From the NCBI GenBank assembly GCA_033398695.1, contig CM065802.1, positions 208,649,096-208,713,095 of the forward strand: DNA of 64,000 nt. The letters are read 5' to 3'. Below the pieces are notes generated by a model. It did not search any database. It was not told where the DNA came from and saw only the letters and a program-made list of their open reading frames with translations. Positions 57,819-64,000 of the stretch are shown one piece after another; positions within the stretch are counted from its first letter, which is position 1, and every line of letters begins with the position of its first letter. This DNA comes from Orobanche coerulescens (taxonomy: Eukaryota; Streptophyta; Magnoliopsida; Lamiales; Orobanchaceae). The translations under genes were made by a program, and so were the position numbers.

Positions 57819-59463
57819 ATGGCTCTATTAGGCCAAATCGAAGGTAATGCTCTAAATTGTCCTCCTTTCTTTGACGGCTCTAACTTCATGACATGGAAAA
57901 AGAAGATGGCTATATTTGTTCAAGCTTATGACATTGAAATCTGGAAAGTCATTGCTCTTGGTCCAAAAATCGCCAAGAAAGAAGATGGTTCGCTTAAAAG
58001 ATTTGATGAATTTAACGACGAAGATTGGAAGAACACACATATTAATTCTCGTGCCACTCAACTCTTATACTATGCTCTCAATCCTGAAGAACGCAACAGG
58101 ATCCTCATATGAAAGTGCAAAGGAAATTTGGGAAATTCTCGAAGTCACTCACGAAGGAACCACTCAAGTTAAGGAGACTAAACAACAAGCTGCTTCATGA
58201 TTACGAACTATTTTCCATGAAAGGCGAGGAAACGATCACAAATATGTTGGATCGATTTTCAGCTATAACAAATGATCTTACATCTTTTAGAAGACCTATC
58301 TCAAGTAGCGACAAGGCTAAGAAAATTCTTCGCTCATTACCTCGTGAAAGGGATGCTACAGTTACCGCAATCATGGAATCCAAAGATCTTAACATGATTG
58401 AATTTAGCACCCTCATCGGGTCACTTATCAATTACGAGATCATTCATAAATCCAGAGGCTCCAAACCAAAGCTTTGTGAGAAAGTAGTCGCTTTCAAAGC
58501 AGATAGCGATACCGAGGAAGAAGTTCCCGAAGACGAAGATGATGAGGAACTTGCTCTATACGCCAAGAATTTTAGAAGATACAAGAATTTAATTCAAAAA
58601 AAGGTGGAACTTCCTTGGTCGGGATGGAAATATGGAAGAAAATAAAAATATGTATGCTCCTATAAAGAAATTTGACAATAATTGACGAAAATGTGGCAAA
58701 GCCGGACATTTTGCCAAAGAATGCCGAGGATCTACCTTCAAACCTCAAAACGAAAGATACAAAAAGAAGAAAGTCATAATCTCTTCTTGGAGTGACGACG
58801 AGGAAGAAATAGAAAGATCATTAGATGCAAATATCGCATTTATGTCACTTGATTCGGAAAATGATATAGAGGTATGCTCTAAACTAAATGGTGATTATGA
58901 TTTATTTGATTTTTGCGATTCTCAAGAAACATCATGACAATGGATTATTACATACTTTTGAGCCATTAAACGTGGAGTATGATGAAATGCTTGAATTAAA
59001 TATGTCTATAAAAAGAAAAATAAAGGCGTTAGAACTCGAAAACTCAAAAGTTCAAAATAAAGGCAAAACCATTGAAATAGACCATACCTCGTGCCTTGAG
59101 AAAGAAAATATTTTTAAAATTGAATTGTCTAACACTCCAAAAGAGTTGAGATATATAATGAATAAACTTACTCTTGGAAATGAGAAGTTTGAAAAACTCT
59201 TATCTATTCAAAAATATCCTTTGTCTAAACATGGTCTCGGTGTTGATCCATTTAAGAGAGAACAATCTCTGATAAATCCTAACAAGATAAAAAGTACAAA
59301 AATCGAGAATTCAACGATCAATCATCATGACAAAACTAGTTCAAAATTGAGAACTATAAAAGTTCGACAAATTTGGGTTCCTAAAGGAACGATTATCCCG
59401 AATGCCATTAGCATTGTTAACTATGGAGGACCCAAAGGGGCGTGGGTACCAAAACAACCATAA
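57819..59463 (+). pseudogene. gag: E5 gag
   Basis: The start MALLGQIEGNALNCPPFFDG at 57819 opens a UBN2-type gag: NFMTWKKKMAIFVQAYDIEI, NDEDWKNTHINSRATQLLYY and ALNPEERNRI. A frameshift near 58110 leads to SAKEIWEILEVTHEGTTQVK and, in the 58109 stretch, to HDYELFSMKGEETITNMLDR and ARKILRSLP-like KKILRSLPRERDATVTAIME. The zinc knuckle appears as CGKAGHFAKEC with its first cysteine position lost to a stop (TGA at 58684). The last part (58888-59463) is a charged, helical linker ending IWVPKGTIIPNAI. Non-functional. Confidence 0.85.
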
Positions 59464-60775
59464 CGAACTAATTTTGCATGTACCATATTCAAAGGAAAGC
59501 AAGTGGTACATAGATAGTAGTTTTTCGAGGCACGTGTGTGGCACCAAAGAGCTATTAAAAGAACTCGAATATCAAGAACAAGGACATGTAACCTTTGGTG
59601 ACAACAAAAAGGGGAAGATTAAGGGCACCGATAAAGTTGGTAAGGAACCTTCTCCGTCTATTAATAAAGTTTTATTTGTTGAAGGCTTGCATCATAATCT
59701 TCTTAGTGTCTCTCAATTGTACGACGAGGGTTTTAAAATCCTTTTTGAAGAAACTCATTGCACGGCTTTAAAAATAATAAAATTACCTTTATTGATCTGA
59801 GATGCGGAAATATTTATATTGTCGATCTTAATGACATAAATTCATTCAATGAAAAATGCCTTGTTACTTTAGATGAAAATGCATTTTTGTGGCATAGAAA
59901 ATTGGGGCATACTTCTCTACCGATCATTTCAAAACTCTCGAGATATGATTTAGTTCGTGGCTTACCCAAACTTAAATTTGATCGTATATTTATGTGAATC
60001 TTACATAAAAGGGAAACATACTCGAGAATCTTTCAAACCAAAATTTGAGATTTTCAACTAGTCGCATTCTTGAACTTGTGCATATGGATCTAATTGGTCC
60101 ATCTAGATATGTTAGCTTAAATGGCAAACTTTATACGTTGGTAATTGTTGATGATTTTTCTCGATTTACTTGGGCTAGATTTCTTGCTCATAAAGATGAT
60201 ACTTTTACTAAATTTTCTAAATGGTACTGTTTGGTACAAAATGAGAAAAACCTTTCCATAATTTCTATTCATACCGATCAGAGAGGTGAATTTAATTGCA
60301 CCCCATTCGAACTTTTATGTGACAAGTATAGAATTAACAACAATTTTTCGGCTCCTAGAAATCCTCAACAAAATGGAGTCGTTGAAAGAAAAAATCGGTC
60401 TTTGGAAGAAATGTCGAGAACAATGTTAAATGAATATTCTCTTCCAAAATATTTTTGGGCCGAAGTGATTTTTATGGTATGTTAGGTTATCAATCGAGTT
60501 CATCTTTGTAGAGCCCAACTAAAAACCCCTTATGAGATCTGGAAGGGCAAAAAGGCGAATATTTCATATTTTCATCCATTCGGTTGCAATGTTTTTATTT
60601 TAAATAACGGAAAGGAAAATTTGGGCAAATTAAATGCAAAATCCAATTCCGATATAGTTCTTGGCTATTCTACAAATAGTAAAGCTTTCCGTGTTTATAA
60701 TATTAGAACTAATAAAGTTGAAGAATCCATTCATGTTAAATTCAATGATATGATCTCACCCCCGGGAAAGGTAGA
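59464..60775 (+). pseudogene. pol: E5 pol: protease and integrase
   Basis: Protease reads SKWYIDSSFSRHVCGTKEL (normally D-S-G, here D-S-S), VTFGDNKKGKIKGTDKVGK and VEGLHHNLLSVSQLYDEGF. The pre-integrase block is FLWHRKLGHTSLPIISKLSR, and integrase follows as LELVHMDLIGPSRYVSLNGK, LVIVDDFSRFTWARFLAHKD and IISIHTDQRGEFNCTPF. APRNPQQNGVVERKNRSLEE follows, then after a stop at 60483 HPFGCNVFILNNGKENLGKL and VLGYSTNSKAFRVYNIRTNK. The D-Q-R-G-E replaces the usual D-H-G-T-E. The altered protease site and the stops make it inactive. Confidence 0.88.
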
Positions 60776-61872
60776 TTGTTTGATGATGCATGTATTCTTC
60801 CGGATTCTCATTCCTCAAATGAAAAGGAAAATATTTCAGAATCTCAAAAGAATATAATCGCTGAGCTGCCTAAAGATTGGGAGCATAACAAAGATCATCC
60901 AAGAGACCTGGTTATTAGGAATATCAAAGATGGTGTTCAAACTCGAAGAAGAACTACCGAATATATTTCTCACTTTGCCTTCGTTTCAGAAATTGAACCC
61001 ACAAATGTGTCGGGAGCTCTTAAGGATGAAAGTTGGATGATGGCTATGCAAGAAGACCTTGTTCAATTTAAACGAAACAATGTATGGAATTTAGTTCCAG
61101 CTCCTAAAGATAAATCTATTATCGGAACTAAATGGGTACAAAAAATCAAGTGTGATGAAGACGGGTACCCAATAAGAAATAAGTCTCGTTTAGTTGCACA
61201 AGGTTATAATCAAGAAGAGTGTCTTGATTATGAGGAAAGTTTTGCTCCCGTGGCCCGTCTTGAAGCCATTCGTTTGCTTTGTGCTTTTGCCTCTCACAGG
61301 AAAATCAAGTTATGTCAAATAGATGTGAAAAGCGCATTTCTAAATGGCTTTATTCAAGTTGAAGTTTCGTCAAGCAGCCTCCAGGATTTTAAGATCATCG
61401 ATTTACATATCATGTCTTCAAACTCAACAAAGCTCTCTATGGACTGAAGCAAGCACCACGAGCTTGGTACGATCGTTTAAGTCAATTTCTTAATGCAAAT
61501 GACTACAAAAGAGGTAAAATTGACAACACCTTATTTGTAAAAAAATTGAATAATGATATGCTTATTTGCCAAATATATGTAGACAATATTATTTTCGGTT
61601 CTACTAACGAATCTCTTTGTCAAGATTTTTCAAATTTGATGAAGAGGGAATTCGAAATGAGTATGATGGGAGAATTAACATTCTTCCTCGGGCTTCAAAT
61701 CAAACAATGTGAAGATGGAATTTTTATCTATCAAAACAAATATACTCATGACCTCCTCAAAAAGTTCAAAATGGAGAGTAGCAAAGCAATCTCAACACCT
61801 ATTTCTTATACATTAAAATTGGACAATGGCAAAAATGAAAAACTCGTTGATCAAAATCTTATCAAGGTATGA
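60776..61872 (+). pseudogene. pol: E5 pol: reverse transcriptase
   Basis: The frame 60776-61447 reads SGALKDESWMMAMQEDLVQF, IIGTKWVQKIKCDEDGYPIR, LVAQGYNQEECLDYEESFAP and [16 protein letters not shown] frameshift near 61365 leads to [19 protein letters not shown] and then 61546-61872 with the active site ICQIYVDNIIFGSTNESLCQ and [20 protein letters not shown]. The second aspartate of YVDD is asparagine, which should abolish activity. The kinds of motifs are the same as in E1, to which it is closer than to E2. Confidence 0.9.
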
Positions 61873-62906
61873 TCGGATCTCTACCCTATTTGATAGCATC
61901 TAGACCAAATATAATTTTTGCTACATGTTTATGTGCTAGATTTCAGTCGAATCCTAAGGAATCACATTTGACTGCGTGTAAGCGTATCTTTCGTTATTTA
62001 AATGGAACTATTGGTTTTGGACCATGGTATCCATCATGTTTGGACTTTAATTTAATTGCATACAGTGACGCTGATTTTGGCGGCTGTAAAATTGACAAGA
62101 GAAGTAGCAGTACATGTCATTTTATCGGTTCATGCCTAATCTCATGAGAAAGTAAAAAGCAGACAAGTGTAGCAATGTCTACAGCTGAAGCCGAGTATGG
62201 CCCTGTTCTTTTGGACTTGTTTTTAAGTTTTCCATTGATTCGATTCATTGATTCAGTTCATTGATTCGATTCGATTCATTCTTATTATTATTATTATTAT
62301 TATTAATCTTAATTATTATTATTGTTATTTTACTAATAATATTACTATTATCGTTGTTGTTGATTAGTATTATTATTATTATTATTTACCATTACTATTA
62401 TTATTATTTACCCTTAATATATATTTCGATTCGATTCGATTCGATTCAGTCCATTCGATTCGATTGCCTGCTCGAATCCATTCGATTAGTTCGATTGATT
62501 CACTATCAATTGATTGGGCCTGGATTGGGCCTGATTCGATTGGATTCGATTCGATTCATTCAGTCCAAAAGAACAAAACCTATATGGCGCAGGTAGCGCT
62601 TGTGTGCAATTACTGTGGATCAGAAATGAACTCCGAGATTACGGTATCTATTTTGAAAATACTCCCATGCTGTTTGATAATACGAGTGCAATCAACCTCA
62701 GTAAAAATCCTATTTTGCACCGTCGAACCAAACATATTGATATTAGACATCATTTTTTGCGTGATCATGTACAAAAAAAAGATATCTGTTTAATTTTTGT
62801 CGGCACAAAAGATCAATTAGCCGATATTTTTACCAAACCCTTACCGGATGAATCGTTTAATTCTATTAGACTTCAACTTGGTATGGGACATCTCGATAAT
62901 TTTTGA
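61869..62906 (+). pseudogene. pol: E5 pol: RNase H, split by a small insert
   Basis: The stretch 61869-62147 reads IGSLPYLIASRPNIIFATCL, HLTACKRIFRYLNGTIGFG and YSDADFGGCKIDKRSSS. After a TGA at 62144 the frame continues TSVAMSTAEAEY and is then cut by the insert 62199-62580. It resumes with the block VQLLWIRNELRDYG and goes on to ENTPMLFDNTSAINLSKNPI, RTKHIDIRHHFLRDHVQKKD and LADIFTKPLPDESFNSIRLQ, ending LGMGHLDNF with TGA at 62904. The catalytic D and E region is largely kept. Without insert and stop the domain would be nearly whole. Confidence 0.9.
62199..62580. mobile_element. MITE-like inverted-repeat element in E5 RNase H
   Basis: The ends ggccctgttcttttggact and agtccaaaagaacaaaacc form an inverted repeat with three changes near the tip. 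The interior is a ttattatt tract flanked by gattcgattc repeats. It stands inside the codon block of RNase H, and tat flanks both sides, which would suit a 3-bp target duplication as in PIF/Harbinger-type MITEs; two extra bases (ta) at the right leave the class open. It codes for nothing; the Leu/Ile-rich reading across it is an artefact. Confidence 0.8.
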
Positions 62907-63292
62907 AATTCTTTTGTCTTACGAGAAATCATTTCATGAGATACTTTTCCTACCCTAGCGCGTGCTAGAATTGTATACTTAATGCGCAATATCCATTCTC
63001 ATCAGAAATATCACGAGCCCGATAGCGCACACTACTTGCCATTATTTGCGTACGCTAATAAACATCCTTTAAAATTCTCTGTTGTTACTGGATAGTCCAG
63101 TAGGCTATCCAAATGTTCATAACGTACACTATACTTTGTATAGCGCACGCTACGAGTCAGTTTTTCTCTTATAAACCCAAAATCGTCAGATCCTCTTTTC
63201 ATTCTTAAAGAACCCTAATCTCGCTGACGACTGAATACACTCAACATTCTTCATCCACATCTTAAATTTCACCAAAAAACCTTCATCTAATC
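62907..63292 (+). other. E5 non-coding region between pol and the extra ORF
   Basis: No coding sense is visible. It contains a second group of the 12-mer motif (62956-63151) and a TATA-like cttataaaccca at about 63169, some 120 bp before the extra ORF. This could be an internal promoter for that ORF; this is inferred. Confidence 0.6.
62956..63151. repeat. 12-mer palindrome group inside E5, before the extra ORF
   Basis: Copies include tagcgcgtgcta (62956), tagcgcacacta, ttgcgtacgcta, taacgtacacta and tagcgcacgcta (63140). It lies about 20 bp upstream of a TATA-like box, as in G2. Confidence 0.78.
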
Positions 63293-63529
63293 ATGGCCAG
63301 TTGATCCAGAGTTCCAATGAAGAAACAATATAAAAGTTCCAAGCATACCCACGAGCCCGAATTCGACCCAAACCGATTCATCTCCTCCGTGGCGTACAAG
63401 GTTTTCTATGAAATTCTTCCTCAAGAGAGCCTAACAGATTGTTACTACTTTAATTTCGGAAGTCTATAGTGAGCTAAGGTACAAATTCGTGAATTTTTCT
63501 CGAATTTGGGTATTGACCGTTTTGTTGAA
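63293..63529 (+). pseudogene. E5 extra ORF, first part
   Basis: The ATG at 63293 (atcatggcc) opens a frame with a TGA as its fourth codon, then RVPMKKQYKSSKHTHEPEFD and PNRFISSVAYKVFYEILPQE. A frame change leads to VQIREFFSNLGIDRFVECK up to 63537. The style is that of the extra ORF found behind pol in Sirevirus-like elements and in many plant 'putative transposon' proteins (a KFDPNRF-type head and a VREFYANL-type block). The chain is then interrupted by a foreign stretch (63530 to about 63890) and seems to go on at 63897. Function unknown. Confidence 0.6.
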
Positions 63530-63580
63530 TGTAAATAGCCAATTTTTCCTGGTTTGCAGGGAAAAATTGGCTATTTACAT
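63529..63580. repeat. Perfect 21-bp hairpin
   Basis: atgtaaatagccaattttt and two more bases (63529-63549) are perfectly complementary to 63560-63580, with a 10-nt loop. It stands at the left border of the foreign stretch in the E5 extra ORF. Confidence 0.85.
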
Positions 63581-63890
63581 AAAGATGATACTTTTTCTAA
63601 ATTTCCCAGAACAAGCATAGCCATCCATAGATAAACCTTAAAAGATGATGCTTTTTCTAAATTTCCCAGAACTCCGTTACTTGGAGCTCAGTTAAATCGG
63701 ATTCTTCAGCAACCAATTTCCCAGAGCAAGCATAGCCATCCATAGATAAACCAGATAGCTCATTGAGAATTTTCGATGAAACTTTCACAGCCGTTCCACC
63801 AACAACACTGTTAAGAACCAACGACGGGGTTCCCTCACTCTCTCCAATATGCAAATTCACATTTCGCTCAAAACACTAGGTATCTAGGTC
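63580..63890 (-). pseudogene. Rearranged foreign fragment with an unidentified coding piece
   Basis: The minus strand reads an open 67-residue stretch (63860-63657): MNLHIGESEGTPSLVLNSVV, GGTAVKVSSKILNELSGLSM, DGYACSGKLVAEESDLTELQ and a short end. It looks like ordinary cellular protein but I do not recognise the family. The phrase caagcatagccatccatag occurs at about 63613 and again near 63725, and ctttttctaaatttcccaga occurs at about 63590 and 63651, so part of the fragment is duplicated out of order. It interrupts the E5 extra ORF. It may be a captured gene piece. Confidence 0.45.
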
Positions 63891-64000
63891 TCAAAAAGAA
63901 GGGATGCCTTTTGGCTCGATTCTTACGGTCCTTTCCAGGCACTTTAATGTGGACTTATCGAGAGAGGCATCGGTTCCGGTGTCTCGGGGACACGAAGTTT
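63891..64000 (+). pseudogene. E5 extra ORF, continuation at the window edge
   Basis: One frame reads GMPFGSILTVLSRHFNVDLS and REASVPVSRGHEV to the edge without a stop. The phrase with a G-M-P/L-x-x-I-L-T start and HFNV is common in the extra ORFs behind pol in Sirevirus-like elements. It supports the view that the fragment before it is an insertion. Short and therefore uncertain. Confidence 0.45.

Larger units (their letters stand above)
56342..64000 (+). mobile_element. E5: Sirevirus-like Ty1/copia element, runs off the right edge
   Basis: It begins with an LTR (56342-57715) set into the gag of E4. gag starts at 57819, pol follows to 62906, then a non-coding region with 12-mer motifs and an extra ORF from 63293. 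The 3' LTR is outside the window. The extra ORF behind pol and the integrase type point to the Sirevirus group. Pol is broken and RNase H carries a 382-bp insert. Confidence 0.88.

Noticed and set aside
62261..62596. Leu/Ile-rich open stretch that looks like membrane protein
   Set aside because: It is a reading of the ttatta repeat in the MITE-like insert.
1..64000. tRNA, rRNA, organelle or bacterial operon content
   Set aside because: No such genes or conserved RNA motifs were seen; all coding sense belongs to transposable elements or captured pieces.

Overview
The window is a plant nuclear intergenic region made almost entirely of nested, decayed transposable elements; I found no intact host gene. 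The evidence for a plant is: Ty1/copia and Ty3/gypsy LTR retrotransposons with tRNA-Met-type primer sites, Sirevirus-type extra ORFs behind pol, a Tekay/Del-type chromodomain in both gypsy elements, an RTE-type LINE annotated in plants, a CACTA transposon with a CACTACTAGAAA terminus, and a captured fragment of a plant DEAD-box helicase (RH13-like). A flowering plant, probably a eudicot, is likely; I cannot name the family.

Layout. Names used below: E1-E5 are copia elements, G1 and G2 gypsy elements. The 3' part of a Sirevirus-like copia element E1 (+ strand) fills 1-4068 and 42606-46442 and ends in its 3' LTR (45171-46442). Copia element E2 (4069-42600, + strand) is inserted in the env-like ORF of E1, with two LTRs of about 1.86 kb and an imperfect 5-bp target duplication (acaag/acaac). 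E2 was itself hit three times: by an RTE LINE in its leader (7411-10930, minus, 18-bp duplication), by gypsy G1 in its gag (11245-27406, minus, duplication cctaa), and by gypsy G2 in its pol (29642-39316, plus, duplication cacga). Inside the 3' LTR of G1 sits a truncated CACTA transposon (12332-18898) that carries a piece of an RH13-like helicase gene and a LINE scrap. Without the inserts, E2 is about 9.1 kb, G1 9.6 kb and G2 9.7 kb, which are ordinary sizes and support the reading.

Right part. E1 interrupts another copia element, E3 (46443-51708, minus; integrase, protease, gag, primer site, 5' LTR). E3 in turn lies in the LTR of a further copia element, of which the 3' end is 51709-52029. 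After about 0.5 kb of unassigned sequence comes copia E4 (52563-56341, minus, a relative of E2), cut at the start of its gag by copia E5 (56342 to the window end, plus). E5 has a complete 5' LTR, gag, pol with a small inverted-repeat element (62199-62580) in RNase H, and a Sirevirus-type extra ORF that is broken by a rearranged foreign fragment near the right edge.

How parts work together. gag makes the particle; pol supplies protease, integrase, reverse transcriptase and RNase H; LTRs hold promoter and polyadenylation signals; the CACTA and LINE use their own enzymes. Every coding region seen carries stops, frameshifts or lost catalytic residues, so none looks autonomous. The most striking unexplained structure is a near-palindromic 12-mer, consensus TAGCGCACGCTA, which occurs in dense arrays in the LTRs of both gypsy elements and, independently, in the LTR and an internal region of copia E5, often at a spacing of 21-24 bp.
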